Shown: in pieces, positions 8,865 through 18,108 of the stretch
How positions within the stretch are numbered: the first letter of the stretch is position 1
How the letters are laid out: each line of letters begins with the position of its first letter
NCBI RefSeq assembly: GCF_021655115.1
Contig: NZ_PPXY01000019.1
Coordinates: 1 to 64,000 of the forward strand
Source of the DNA: Clostridium sp. Cult3
GTDB taxonomy: Bacteria; Bacillota; Clostridia; Tissierellales; Tepidimicrobiaceae
Direction: 5' to 3'
DNA: 64,000 bases
Made by a program: the position numbers and the translations under genes
Notes under the pieces: generated by a model
What the model saw: the letters and a program-made list of their open reading frames with translations, nothing else
Database searches by the model: none
What the model was told of the DNA's origin: nothing

Positions 8865-10100
8865 ATGAAGGATTTCAATATTATGCTAGACGAATACGCA
8901 AAGCTTTGCGTAGAAGTAGGAATCAACCTGCAAAAAGGTCAACCATTGGTTATTAATGCTCCTGTAGAAGGGGCGGATTTTGTAAGATTGGTAGCTAAAC
9001 ATGCCTATGCACTTGGGGCAAAAGAAGTTCATGTCAACTGGAATGATGAAGCTTTAATTAAGATGAAATATGAAAATGCACCTATGGAAGTATTTGAAAA
9101 CTTCCCTAAATGGTATGCTGATGGTTTAGAGGAATATGCTGAAGAGGGAGCAGGATTCTTGTCCATCTATTCTCAGGATCCAGAATTACTAAAGGAAATT
9201 GATCCTAAGAAAATTGCAGCCAACAACAGGGCATCATCTATGGCATTAAAAGATTTTAGAAAGTATACCATGAATGATCTAAACGCTTGGTGTGTAGTGT
9301 CTATTCCTACTCAAGGTTGGGCTAATAGAGTTTTCCCTGAGGTTTCAGATGAAGAGGCTATGAAAAAACTATGGCAAGCTATCTTCATGGCTACTCGCAT
9401 GGATTTAGAAGATCCTATCAAAGCTTGGGAAGAGCATCTGAAAAATTTAGAAGAAAAAGTTAATTTCCTAAACGAAAAGAAGTTTAAAAAGCTACACTAT
9501 AAATCCTCTAATGGTACGGATCTAGAAGTGGAATTACCTGAAGGCCATATATGGGCTGGCGGTGGAGGCAAAAACTCTAAGGACGTTTTTTTCGTAGCCA
9601 ATATGCCAACAGAAGAAGTATTCACCATGCCGTTAAAGACTGGTGTCAATGGGATAGTCCACAGTACGAAACCGCTAAATTACGGCGGAAATCTAATAGA
9701 TAATTTTAAATTGACTTTTGAAAATGGGAAAGTAGTAGATTTTGAAGCAAAACAAGGCTATGAAGTATTAAAAGACCTGTTTTCCTTAGATGAAGGTGCT
9801 AAACATTTAGGAGAGGTAGCTTTGGTTCCATATGATTCTCCTATATCTAATTCCAATATAATATTTTTAAACACTTTATTTGACGAAAATGCTTCCTGTC
9901 ATTTTGCCTTTGGTAAAGCTTATCCAACCAATATTGAAGGTGGAGAAAATATGACGGATGAGGAATTAGAAAAAGCAGGAGTCAACGATTCCTTAACCCA
10001 TGTAGACTTTATGGTAGGCTCTAAAGATTTGTCCATAGTTGGAGAGACTAAGGATGGAAAAAGAATTCAAATATTTGAAAATGGAAACTGGGCATTTTAG
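8865..10100 (+). CDS. M29-family aminopeptidase
   Basis: 411 residues, the normal length for the thermophilic-aminopeptidase (M29) family of two-metal exopeptidases that remove N-terminal residues from peptides. Family-type blocks are the N-terminal LVINAPVEGADF and the central SIPTQGWANRVFP. Late histidines and acidic residues around SLTHVDFMVGS fit the metal site. AGGTG lies before the ATG, and a strong terminator follows the stop. No signal peptide, so cytoplasmic. Confidence 0.88.
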   Translation: MKDFNIMLDEYAKLCVEVGINLQKGQPLVINAPVEGADFVRLVAKHAYALGAKEVHVNWNDEALIKMKYENAPMEVFENFPKWYADGLEEYAEEGAGFLSIYSQDPELLKEIDPKKIAANNRASSMALKDFRKYTMNDLNAWCVVSIPTQGWANRVFPEVSDEEAMKKLWQAIFMATRMDLEDPIKAWEEHLKNLEEKVNFLNEKKFKKLHYKSSNGTDLEVELPEGHIWAGGGGKNSKDVFFVANMPTEEVFTMPLKTGVNGIVHSTKPLNYGGNLIDNFKLTFENGKVVDFEAKQGYEVLKDLFSLDEGAKHLGEVALVPYDSPISNSNIIFLNTLFDENASCHFAFGKAYPTNIEGGENMTDEELEKAGVNDSLTHVDFMVGSKDLSIVGETKDGKRIQIFENGNWAF

Positions 10101-10103
10101 ACA

Positions 10104-10129
10104 ATAAGGGAGCCAATTGGCTCCCTTAT
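10104..10129. terminator. Bidirectional terminator between convergent genes
   Basis: An 11-bp perfect stem (10104-10114 with 10119-10129) has an AATT loop. It sits right after the aminopeptidase stop and overlaps the stop codon of the minus-strand ECF gene, so it can serve both transcripts. Confidence 0.75.
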
Positions 10130-10620
10130 CAATTAAACCCTTCAGTCCTCTTTAAAGCCGTATATAATACAACAGAAGTTATCGCCCCTAGTAATCCCTG
10201 CATAATATTCCCTGGAATAGATGCTATGGCCGCCTTACCGTACATAAATATCTCTGGCACAAAATATCCAAAGGCCATGAATACCCCTGCTATAGATGTA
10301 GCTATTAGAGGCCTTCTTTGCCCTATTTTAGTTTCCAACAGACTAGCTGCAATAAACCCTTCTAGTCCTTTTACTATAAATGTAATTGGCACATAGTGAG
10401 TATATCCTGTTAGCAAGTCTGCCATGGCTGAACCAAAGCCTCCTACTATAAATCCGCCTTTCTTCCCTAATATAAGAGCAGCTAAAAATACCACCATATC
10501 CCCTAAGTTTAAATATCCTTCCGTACCAACAGTAGGTATTTGTATAACCATAGTCATTACCGTAGTCAGTGCTATAAGCATAGCGTACCTTACTAATGCC
10601 TTTAAGTTATCATTTTTCAT
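10129..10620 (-). CDS. ECF transporter substrate-binding (S) component
   Basis: 163-residue membrane protein with about five hydrophobic segments, the usual size of an energy-coupling-factor S component. It would bind a vitamin-like substrate and dock on a shared EcfAAT module, which is not in this window. The N-terminal pattern with GYLNLGDMVVFLAAL and the following glycine-rich GKKGGFIVGGFGS resembles the riboflavin/pyrimidine-type S components. Substrate unassigned: no riboswitch for thiamine, riboflavin or cobalamin was found in the leader. GGAGGAGG precedes the ATG. Confidence 0.78.
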   Translation of the reverse strand: MKNDNLKALVRYAMLIALTTVMTMVIQIPTVGTEGYLNLGDMVVFLAALILGKKGGFIVGGFGSAMADLLTGYTHYVPITFIVKGLEGFIAASLLETKIGQRRPLIATSIAGVFMAFGYFVPEIFMYGKAAIASIPGNIMQGLLGAITSVVLYTALKRTEGFN

Positions 10621-10740
10621 TATAATAACCTCCTCCTATAATATGTATGGGTACAGTTTGAAGTTTTGTATTGATTGTATCCATTTATATAGTAACACTT
10701 CAGGTACACTTAATCAATGGTTTTTACATTAAAATATAAA

Positions 10741-10775
10741 TAGGCAGGAAATTATACATAATAATCTCCTGCCTA
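10741..10775 (-). terminator. Terminator of the MATE gene
   Basis: The inverted repeat TAGGCAGGA (10741-10749) / TCCTGCCTA (10767-10775) lies downstream of the minus-strand MATE stop. On the minus strand it is followed by a T-rich run. Confidence 0.6.
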
Positions 10776-10793
10776 AATCAATATTGTTAAATA

Positions 10794-12221
10794 TTATATG
10801 GTATCTTTACCTACTTCTCCTGGTTTATAGGATTCCATAGAATAGCTTTTTTCTAAATCCCTCAATTCTTTTTCTTCTACAATATTATCTAGTTTTTTAA
10901 ATGCCTTCCTTATCAAAAATATTGAAAAAGTCCCAGAAATAAAGTCTGCTATTGGATAGGACATCCAAACTCCCAAAGCTCCCTTGTGAAGTACCTTTAC
11001 CAATATCAAAGATATAGGTAACATTACTATTATCTGTCTAAATATAGATAATACAAAAGAAGATCGCGCTTTCCCAATGGACTGATAATAATATATAGAT
11101 ACATAATATATACTTAATATTGGAAATACCGCTATCATAACCCTAAAAGCCTGAGCTGATGCTGATATTAATTCTGGTTCCTTTACAAATAAAGAAATAG
11201 CTTCCTCAGCAAAGAACATACCACATAACCACAAAGTTGCTGATGTAATAAAGGCGAATATAATAGTTTCCTTGACCACCTTTTTAAGCCTTTTATAGTT
11301 TTTGGCTCCTAAATTATATGCAGCTATAGGTTGCATTGCTGAACTAATACCAAGCATAGTTATAAACATAAACATAGATAGTTTAGAAATAACCCCTAAT
11401 ATAATTACCCCCGTATCTCCTACATGATTTAATAGTAGATTATTCAAAATGGCCAAAAGTATACCATCCTCAGCCTCAACAATGAATGCAGAAAAACCTA
11501 CAGTTATTATGCCCATCAATACTTCTTTTTTTAGTTTAAAACCTAAAGAAAGATCCAAGGTTTTCTTAACGCCTCTAAACTTATAAGAAGCATATATAAA
11601 ACCTATAAACTGGGAAACCACTGTTGCTATTGCCGCTCCCTTTACTCCATAAGATAATTTAAATACTAATATATAATCTATAATAATATTTAGAATAGCT
11701 CCTAAGGAAGTACTAGCTAGTGTTACCCTTCTATTTCCTAAAGACATCATTATATAACCCATTACAGTCGTCATACATATGAATAGGCTGCCAAATATAA
11801 CAATAGACAAATATTCATGAGCATAAGGGAGTATATTCTCACTAGCTCCTAGCATGGTTAATATATTGTCTCTAAATATATATACCAATATAATTAAAGG
11901 TATCATAATAATAAATACTAATGTAATTCCGCTTTTAATAACATCCCTGATACCTTCGTAATCCCTCTCTCCATTTCTTCTAGCTACAAAGGTAGACGAC
12001 CCTATAGCCAGCATCATACTAATGGCTGCTACTATCCTCTGAATGGGAAACACCACTACTAGGGCTCCTATGGCATTTCCCCCTATTACTCTCCCCACAA
12101 ACATGGTATCTACCATATTATACAGTTCGTTTACCAGTAGTGCTATTACAGCTGGTATAGAGAACTTGAACAATAATTTTCCTACGTTCTCCTTCTCGAA
12201 CATTTTTTCGTTTATTCCCAT
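10794..12221 (-). CDS. MATE-family efflux transporter
   Basis: 475-residue polytopic membrane protein with about 12 predicted helices in two related halves, as expected for a multidrug and toxin extrusion antiporter (Na+ or H+ coupled). The family-typical N-terminal pattern (FKFSIPAVIALLVN, then NMVDTMFVGR) is clear. AGGAGG lies upstream of the ATG. The gene follows the AraC-type regulator on the same strand with a 139-nt gap, so it may be its target. The exported compound cannot be inferred. Confidence 0.88.
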   Translation of the reverse strand: MGINEKMFEKENVGKLLFKFSIPAVIALLVNELYNMVDTMFVGRVIGGNAIGALVVVFPIQRIVAAISMMLAIGSSTFVARRNGERDYEGIRDVIKSGITLVFIIMIPLIILVYIFRDNILTMLGASENILPYAHEYLSIVIFGSLFICMTTVMGYIMMSLGNRRVTLASTSLGAILNIIIDYILVFKLSYGVKGAAIATVVSQFIGFIYASYKFRGVKKTLDLSLGFKLKKEVLMGIITVGFSAFIVEAEDGILLAILNNLLLNHVGDTGVIILGVISKLSMFMFITMLGISSAMQPIAAYNLGAKNYKRLKKVVKETIIFAFITSATLWLCGMFFAEEAISLFVKEPELISASAQAFRVMIAVFPILSIYYVSIYYYQSIGKARSSFVLSIFRQIIVMLPISLILVKVLHKGALGVWMSYPIADFISGTFSIFLIRKAFKKLDNIVEEKELRDLEKSYSMESYKPGEVGKDTI

Positions 12222-12360
12222 AAAAAAACCTCCTGTATTTGCTACACATATTATATGGTAACATTTTTAGAAGTTTTTTTCATTTACTGTATTATCCATT
12301 GTGGGGTACTAACTTAAGTTTTACATAAAATGTTTTTTTTCAAAAGCTTAACAAAGAACT

Positions 12361-14358
12361 TTAAATATCATTGTTTTGTACTTTCTCAAAGGTATATAAA
12401 ACTGCACCACTGTCTTTAATATCACTTACTAAATTATATACTGTACTCTTTTTTCCATAATAAAAAGTAATCTCTGGATGAACATTTTTCTTTAGTAATT
12501 CCAATTCCTCTCCATGAAGCCTCGTAGGATTACCTAAGTGAATCCACTTGTCATATATAGAACCAAACCTTTTATTTAATTCATATTTGGTTATCCTATA
12601 GTCTTCATTCATATTCAAAATATTGATAGACACCTTTATTGTGCTTCTTTTTTCAAGCCGCTTTTCCTTATATAGATTGGCCTCTTCTATATTCGATGGA
12701 GTATATAATAGTATTTGAAAATCCTCTCCTTTTCTAGTTACCAAATATCCTTCTCCTCTATATAAAATATCTTTGCCTAGTTTTGACAAAAACAAGTAAG
12801 CATAATAAGAAGGTTTTTTTAAATCATTAGACGTTATTAATCCCTGCCCACCAATAAATGTATCATTAGTAAGAACTGTCTCCTCGCACACCCTGTCTTT
12901 TACATTTAAAACTAGATTTATGTTGCTATCTATGTAGTTGTTAAATATATAAGAGGCCATACTAAGTTCATCATACAACTTACAAGTATCTGGCTTAATC
13001 AACTTCAATTCCAATTGTCGACTTATGCTCATTATATCCCCTAAAATCCATCCTTCTACCTCTGATGCTCCAAATATGTGGGAAAAATATTCTGTAAAGC
13101 CTTTTACTATCTCTTCATCTACATTGTTCGTTAGTATTATCGGTATTATTTCTACCTCTTTTAAAAACATTAGCAGACCTTCTACTTTATTCCAGTTTAT
13201 AAAACCAGATTCTTTAGCGCCCGATATGCCCATATCTATGGAGAATAGATCCTTTAATATTCCATACTCAAATCCTATTTCCATTTGAACTTCCTTTAAT
13301 ATTCTTTTATTGTTCTCTTCTAATAACAAACTAGCTTCTCCTAGATCTACAGTATTTGGCCTAGTAAAGTATTCCTTAACCTCTTTATCAAAATCCAACT
13401 CAAGTTTTGTTATTTTGTCATCATAATTATATCTTTCATAGTCTTCTAAATATTGGGTTAAATAGGGTAAAGCTTTTACTAAGTCAATATAGGTTATTCT
13501 TTTCATCTTTTCTAGGGTTTCGTCATCTACCTTGTTTTTATTTCTATATTGAACCGGCGTGCATTTATAATTAAGTTTGAAATGTTTATTGTAATATCTA
13601 ACATGAGAGAAGCCTACTTCATTGGCAATTTCTGATATGCTTTTGTCCGTATCCAATAATAACTTTGTAGATTCCTGTACTCTAATGAGATTTAAAAAAT
13701 CATTAAAATTCCTGCCAAAGGTACTTTTAATCTTATAAGACAGATATTGAGTTGTTAAAAATTCTTGCTTCGCTAAATCCTGTAGGCTTACCTTATACAT
13801 ATAATTGTTACTAATATATTTAACTATTCTATGGTATCTTTCTAGTTGAACATCGTCTTCCCTTAAACTTTCCTCTTCATAAAAAAGATAATGGAAGTTG
13901 TTTAGCAAGTGATACATCATTTCAAGTAATTGCTCTTCTATTACATCTTCGTAATCATGATGTTTGCTTACTATTTCATAAAACAAAATTGCCAAATATC
14001 TTCTAAATACGTAATACTTCTCTCCCTCCTGAATCCCATCAATATCCGAATTAGTGTAAAAAAACACATCCTTTGCATCATCATAGTACTTTTCAAAAAA
14101 ATTAGGATCTATATTAAATACTAATACCAAATTATCATCATCATTACTTTTTATGCCATGGACTTCATTAGTATTGATGATTTCTATTTCCTTTTCTTTT
14201 ACCGTATATATACCGGTTTCTATACGCAATTCTATAGTGCCCCTTAGCACAAATAATATTTCAATGGCATCATGCCAATGAATAGGATATTCCATTATAT
14301 TTACTAGATATATATTTATAGGCAAATCTTTTATATATTTGATGTATTGTTTCCTCAT
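12361..14358 (-). CDS. AraC-family regulator with C-terminal GH39-like domain
   Basis: 665 residues in three parts. An N-terminal cupin-like sensing domain starts around HWHDAIEIL. A double helix-turn-helix follows at about 185-285 (NYMYKVSLQDLAKQEF, then ISEIANEVGFSHVRYYNKHF). The last 350 residues resemble beta-xylosidase-type (GH39) TIM barrels, including GGQGLITSNDLKKPSYYAY. The usual GH39 acid/base NEP motif was not found, so the barrel is probably a ligand-binding relic rather than an enzyme. AraC regulators with this tail are known in Firmicutes. A sugar or glycoside signal is inferred; the target may be the downstream MATE exporter. Confidence 0.8.
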   Translation of the reverse strand: MRKQYIKYIKDLPINIYLVNIMEYPIHWHDAIEILFVLRGTIELRIETGIYTVKEKEIEIINTNEVHGIKSNDDDNLVLVFNIDPNFFEKYYDDAKDVFFYTNSDIDGIQEGEKYYVFRRYLAILFYEIVSKHHDYEDVIEEQLLEMMYHLLNNFHYLFYEEESLREDDVQLERYHRIVKYISNNYMYKVSLQDLAKQEFLTTQYLSYKIKSTFGRNFNDFLNLIRVQESTKLLLDTDKSISEIANEVGFSHVRYYNKHFKLNYKCTPVQYRNKNKVDDETLEKMKRITYIDLVKALPYLTQYLEDYERYNYDDKITKLELDFDKEVKEYFTRPNTVDLGEASLLLEENNKRILKEVQMEIGFEYGILKDLFSIDMGISGAKESGFINWNKVEGLLMFLKEVEIIPIILTNNVDEEIVKGFTEYFSHIFGASEVEGWILGDIMSISRQLELKLIKPDTCKLYDELSMASYIFNNYIDSNINLVLNVKDRVCEETVLTNDTFIGGQGLITSNDLKKPSYYAYLFLSKLGKDILYRGEGYLVTRKGEDFQILLYTPSNIEEANLYKEKRLEKRSTIKVSINILNMNEDYRITKYELNKRFGSIYDKWIHLGNPTRLHGEELELLKKNVHPEITFYYGKKSTVYNLVSDIKDSGAVLYTFEKVQNNDI

Positions 14359-14394
14359 CTATAGCTTCCTTTCAAATTTTATATCTTATATAAA

Positions 14395-14417
14395 TTTAGC
14401 CCATTTAATGGGCTAAA
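14395..14417 (-). terminator. Terminator of the hemerythrin gene
   Basis: Near-perfect palindrome built on TTTAGCCCATT / AATGGGCTAAA with a single loop base. It overlaps the hemerythrin stop codon and is followed by an AT-rich tract on the minus strand. Confidence 0.6.
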
Positions 14418-14826
14418 AGATTCCTTTATCATTGAGATACTCTTTATATTCAATATCGGTCTTCAATATATGATTTTCTATCCAATTTGCAATAAATATA
14501 ATTAAATCCATTCCTACTTTTTTCTGTTTTTCATCTACACTTTCCTCATCTATAGACTGAACCTTTGCTATAAATGCATCGTGTTGTTTTTTGTGTTTAA
14601 GATATTCAGGATATCCATTTTGTTTCATTAAGTTTTCTTCATATTCAAAATGATAAACAGCATAATCCCTCAAACTATATAATGCATCTATTGTCTCATC
14701 ATATCTATCCATTCCATCCTTTATAGATACGATATCATAGAGGGAGTTTCCTATTTTAAATAGCTCTTGATGTTGCTCATCTATAGTTTTTATGTTTACA
14801 CTAAAATTCTCTTTCCATTTAAACAT
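14413..14826 (-). CDS. Bacteriohemerythrin
   Basis: 137-residue single-domain hemerythrin that binds O2 (or NO) at a non-haem di-iron centre. All ligands are present: H19, H59, E63 (in HFEYEEN), H78, H82 (HKKQH), H119 and D124 (HILKTD). A longer frame would start at a TTG only 2 nt after AGGAGG; the ATG at 14826 has the correct 8-nt spacing and is used here. In an anaerobe it probably buffers or senses oxygen. It stands alone between terminators. Confidence 0.92.
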   Translation of the reverse strand: MFKWKENFSVNIKTIDEQHQELFKIGNSLYDIVSIKDGMDRYDETIDALYSLRDYAVYHFEYEENLMKQNGYPEYLKHKKQHDAFIAKVQSIDEESVDEKQKKVGMDLIIFIANWIENHILKTDIEYKEYLNDKGIF

Positions 14827-14904
14827 AAACAATACCTCCTACAAATATATGGATATATATATGGTATAATTATATCATAGTAAAAAAGAAAATATATTTG
14901 ATAA

Positions 14905-14926
14905 GAGTCTAGATTAGTCTAGACTC
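14905..14926 (-). terminator. Hairpin terminator after the P-II gene
   Basis: A 9-bp perfect stem (14905-14913 with 14918-14926, arms GAGTCTAGA / TCTAGACTC) with a TTAG loop follows the P-II stop. T-rich sequence lies downstream on the minus strand. Confidence 0.6.
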
Positions 14927-14927
14927 T

Positions 14928-15254
14928 CTATTTTTTTATTTGCTCTCTATGATGTAATCCGACCAATTCGGACACAGGAATGGTAAAAATAATACCTGTC
15001 CCTGGTTCTTTAAGTCTACCTGCTTCAATTATGGTATCGTATATTGATCTATATTTGTCCTCTTCACTCAGTATTATAATTATCTCCTTTGAAGCCTCAA
15101 TATATATGTTAAAAAATTTTAACGCCTCTGATTGTCCAGTACCCCTACCATAGATAATAGTGGCCCCTTTAGCTCCTACTTTTTTGGCTTTATTTACAAT
15201 CTTATCCGCTCTTCCTCTTTCAACAATAGCAATTATACATTTTACTTCGTCCAT
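14928..15254 (-). CDS. P-II family regulatory protein
   Basis: 108-residue ferredoxin-like P-II protein. It keeps the GRGTGQSE turn and the C-terminal GTGIIFTIPVSEL strand of the family, but the T-loop is short and lacks the tyrosine that GlnB/GlnK proteins use for uridylylation. Expected to be a small trimer that binds nucleotides and docks on a membrane partner. The partner is almost certainly the DUF1538 protein encoded 12 nt upstream, since these two families commonly occur together. GGAGGGATATAT precedes the ATG. Confidence 0.82.
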   Translation of the reverse strand: MDEVKCIIAIVERGRADKIVNKAKKVGAKGATIIYGRGTGQSEALKFFNIYIEASKEIIIILSEEDKYRSIYDTIIEAGRLKEPGTGIIFTIPVSELVGLHHREQIKK

Positions 15255-15266
15255 ATATATCCCTCC

Positions 15267-15968
15267 TTATATCTTTGTTAGTATACCTAAAGTTAACACC
15301 GATATTACAGCTCCAATGGAGGTAAGCCCTACTATGCCAAAACCAGACAGCAATGGGTCTGCACTTTCTATGATCTTTGTTAGACCTATTGCCAAAGCCA
15401 TGTTTAAGGGAATATTTACAGGGCCTGTTGTAGCACTAGCTGAATCCATAGCAATAGATACAAACTCCTCTGGTGCTAAAAAGGTTAACACCAGTATTGC
15501 TAAAAGTAAAGGCACTATAATCTTAATATAGGATATTCCATTTAGTATCTTATATATGCCTATACCCATTCCAGCACCAAATCCAATAGCAACCGCATGG
15601 ATTAATACCCTATGAGGTATAGCACCAATAGATATCTCCTCTACTTCTAAGGCTAGTGCCTTTAAAGCAGGTTCCACAAGAGTACCAAAATAACCTATTA
15701 TGAAGGCTATTATTACTATTAACCATTTTCTTTCTAATACTACCAAGTTTTGACCAACTGAATCTCCCAAAGGAAAAAGGCTCATGGAAACACCCTTTAG
15801 GAAAAAGTGAAGTCCAAACACGCTTAATAAAAAACCTATGACAAACTCCTTAATATTTTCGATAGGCTTTCTCAATACAACCAGTTGAAAAAAAACGAGT
15901 ATTGCTGTTAAGGGAAATATACTTCTCACAGTTTCCCACAGAGCACCTAAGTTTTCCAATCCTCTCAT
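15267..15968 (-). CDS. DUF1538 membrane protein
   Basis: 233-residue polytopic membrane protein, about 6-7 hydrophobic helices, matching the DUF1538 pattern: the polar FFLKGVSMSLFPLGD, the membrane-embedded EPALKALA and the SASATTGPVNIPL loop. The transported substrate is unknown. DUF1538 proteins are often found as two adjacent genes or a tandem fusion. Here only one copy is present, so it may work as a homo-oligomer. It is co-transcribed with P-II, which probably gates it according to nucleotide or metabolite level. GGAGGA precedes the ATG. Confidence 0.8.
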   Translation of the reverse strand: MRGLENLGALWETVRSIFPLTAILVFFQLVVLRKPIENIKEFVIGFLLSVFGLHFFLKGVSMSLFPLGDSVGQNLVVLERKWLIVIIAFIIGYFGTLVEPALKALALEVEEISIGAIPHRVLIHAVAIGFGAGMGIGIYKILNGISYIKIIVPLLLAILVLTFLAPEEFVSIAMDSASATTGPVNIPLNMALAIGLTKIIESADPLLSGFGIVGLTSIGAVISVLTLGILTKI

Positions 15969-16198
15969 ATCCTATCGTCCTCCTCATACATTTAGTCTAT
16001 ACAATATAGGCAATACTTTAATTATACTATAGAAATAGTAGATATAAAAGGATTAACTGGTTTTACCATGATTAAGAACCAACTTTATGAAAAAAAAGCA
16101 AATATTTATTTATTTATGATTAACTGATATACATTTGGGTAAAAGTAAGTGATAAAATAATCTTATATAGGACTTTTAGCAAGAAGGAGGTTATTAAT

Positions 16199-16882
16199 AT
16201 GGAGAAAGAAAAGTACATTCCAGAGGTAAAATCCCAGCTGAGATCTAGAATAATAGAGGTTCCTCCTGTAATATATAGGGCTAGTGGAATTAAAGTATTA
16301 GGTACTAGAATAAAGTCTTTATTGTTTTCTACGGATGTGGCTATAATTAAAAATACAAATGCAAATTCTATTATTGCAGTATATCCTTTTACTCCACAGT
16401 TATCTATAACACAAGCCATATTAGAAGTAGCCCCAGTACCAGTTTTTGCTGGTGTAGGAGGAGGACTTACCACTGGCAAAAGATCCATCGATATTGCTCT
16501 TCAAGCAGAGCTGATGGGAGCCTATGGCGTTGTAGTAAATGCCCCTACTTCAACAGATGTAATAAGCAAGATGTATAATAGAATTGACATCCCTATTATT
16601 GCTACAGTTGTATCTGAATGTGATGATTATAAAGGGAAACTAGATGCAGGAGCTCGAATATTGAATATATCTGGTGGTCCTAAAACTGCTGCAATCGTAA
16701 GGAGAATTCGTAATGAATATGGAAGAGAACTTCCAATAATTGCAACTGGTGGTCCTACAGATGAAAGTATTTTAAAGACCATAGAGGCAGGAGCTAATTC
16801 TATCACCTATACACCACCTTCCTCTGCAGATATATTTGCTGGGGTTATGGATAAGTACAGAGATGATAAGGAAAACAAATAA
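16199..16882 (+). CDS. TIM-barrel protein of unknown function
   Basis: 227 residues with the pattern of a phosphate-binding beta/alpha barrel: the GVGGG turn in the middle and the late IIATGGPTDES and ITYTPPSSADIF strands. It resembles small barrel proteins of clostridia that are usually labelled only as hydrolases. No catalytic residues could be assigned, so no reaction is proposed. GAAGGAGG precedes the ATG. It is a single gene with its own terminator. Confidence 0.6.
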   Translation: MEKEKYIPEVKSQLRSRIIEVPPVIYRASGIKVLGTRIKSLLFSTDVAIIKNTNANSIIAVYPFTPQLSITQAILEVAPVPVFAGVGGGLTTGKRSIDIALQAELMGAYGVVVNAPTSTDVISKMYNRIDIPIIATVVSECDDYKGKLDAGARILNISGGPKTAAIVRRIRNEYGRELPIIATGGPTDESILKTIEAGANSITYTPPSSADIFAGVMDKYRDDKENK

Positions 16883-16901
16883 AGCCCAAAATTTGGGCTT
16901 T
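16881..16901. terminator. Bidirectional terminator
   Basis: AAAGCCCAAA (16881-16890) and TTTGGGCTTT (16892-16901) form a compact palindrome between the convergent TIM-barrel and methionine gamma-lyase genes. Confidence 0.65.
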
Positions 16902-16923
16902 ATTCTGTCTCTCGACTATAAAC

Positions 16924-18108
16924 CTATATTATTGCATCTAAGGCCATCCTTAAATCTTCTATGATGTCTTCTGCATCCTCTAATCCTATGGATAATCTAA
17001 CCAATCCATCAGATATACCGCAAGCCTCTCTTTCCTCCGGCATATATGGGGAATGGGTCATAGAAGCAGGATGTTGGATTAAGGTTTCTGCATCACCTAA
17101 GCTTACTGCCAAGGTGCATAGCTTAACTGTATTCATTATCTTTATACCCTCTTCCAATCCCCCCTTTATTTCAAAGGAGATCATTGCGCCAGGTAATTTC
17201 ATCTGCTTTTTTGCTAATTCATATTGAGAAAAATTTCTAAGTCCAGGATAATATACCTTATCTACAGCTGGATGGGATTCCAAAAATTCCGCCACCTTGG
17301 AAGCGTTTTCACAGTGCCTATCCATTCTAAGCTCTAAAGTTTTCAATCCTCTGTTGATTAAGAATGCATCAAAGGGGCTTAATACTGATCCTGTCATATC
17401 CTTTATCCCTACAAATCTAACATTATCAACAAAATCCTTCTTACCACATACAAATCCAGCTATTACATCACCATGCCCATTTAAATATTTGGTAGCTGAG
17501 TGGACTACTACATCCGCTCCTAATTCCAGTGGCCTTTGAAGATAGGGAGTAGAAAAAGTGTTGTCCACCACTACTAGACAATTCTCTTTTTCATGGGCTA
17601 TTTTAGAAATAGCTTTAATATCCGATATATCTAAGGTAGGATTAGCTGGAGTTTCTAGATATACTATTTTTGTATTATCCTTCATGGCTTTTCTAACATT
17701 TTCCGGATCCCTAGTGTCTACAAAGGTTACTTCTACTCCAAACTTTGGTAGACCATGATTTAAATATGCAAAAGTACACCCATATAAGGTGTGAGCTGCT
17801 ACTACATGATCCCCTGCTTGTAAAATAGTCCAAAGGCAAGAAGTTATAGCCCCCATCCCCGAACCCATGGATACACAAGCTTCAGCATTTTCCAGTAAAG
17901 CTAATTTCTCTTCTACTTGAGTATTGGTTGGATTGCCAAGGCGAGTATACACGTATCCTGCCTCTTCCCCCGCAAATCTCCTTCCCCCTTGTTCCGCAGA
18001 ATCAAATACAAAAGTTGATGTTTGATAAATTGGTGTAGCTAAAGCCCCTACTTCATTTTTTACATATCCTCCATGAATTGCCTTTGTACTAAATCCCATG
18101 TTCTTCAT
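16924..18108 (-). CDS. Methionine gamma-lyase, copy 1
   Basis: 394-residue PLP enzyme of the Cys/Met metabolism family. It is expected to split methionine to methanethiol, 2-oxobutyrate and ammonia. The PLP lysine is K207 in [11 protein letters not shown]. The LYGCTF motif carries Y109 and C111, equal to the Tyr114/Cys116 pair that marks true methionine gamma-lyases, which argues against cystathionine enzymes. GGAGG lies 7 nt before the ATG. It overlaps the EamA transporter gene by 20 nt, so transport and breakdown of an amino acid are probably linked. A second copy lies at 49729-50928. Confidence 0.88.
   Translation of the reverse strand: MKNMGFSTKAIHGGYVKNEVGALATPIYQTSTFVFDSAEQGGRRFAGEEAGYVYTRLGNPTNTQVEEKLALLENAEACVSMGSGMGAITSCLWTILQAGDHVVAAHTLYGCTFAYLNHGLPKFGVEVTFVDTRDPENVRKAMKDNTKIVYLETPANPTLDISDIKAISKIAHEKENCLVVVDNTFSTPYLQRPLELGADVVVHSATKYLNGHGDVIAGFVCGKKDFVDNVRFVGIKDMTGSVLSPFDAFLINRGLKTLELRMDRHCENASKVAEFLESHPAVDKVYYPGLRNFSQYELAKKQMKLPGAMISFEIKGGLEEGIKIMNTVKLCTLAVSLGDAETLIQHPASMTHSPYMPEEREACGISDGLVRLSIGLEDAEDIIEDLRMALDAII

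Noticed and set aside
10621-10793. Possible vitamin riboswitch before the ECF S component
   Set aside because: No thiamine, riboflavin or cobalamin consensus was found; only a terminator hairpin of the next gene.
16120-16488. Minus-strand frame of 122 residues
   Set aside because: Antisense to the start of the TIM-barrel gene, which has a strong GGAGG and a matching terminator.
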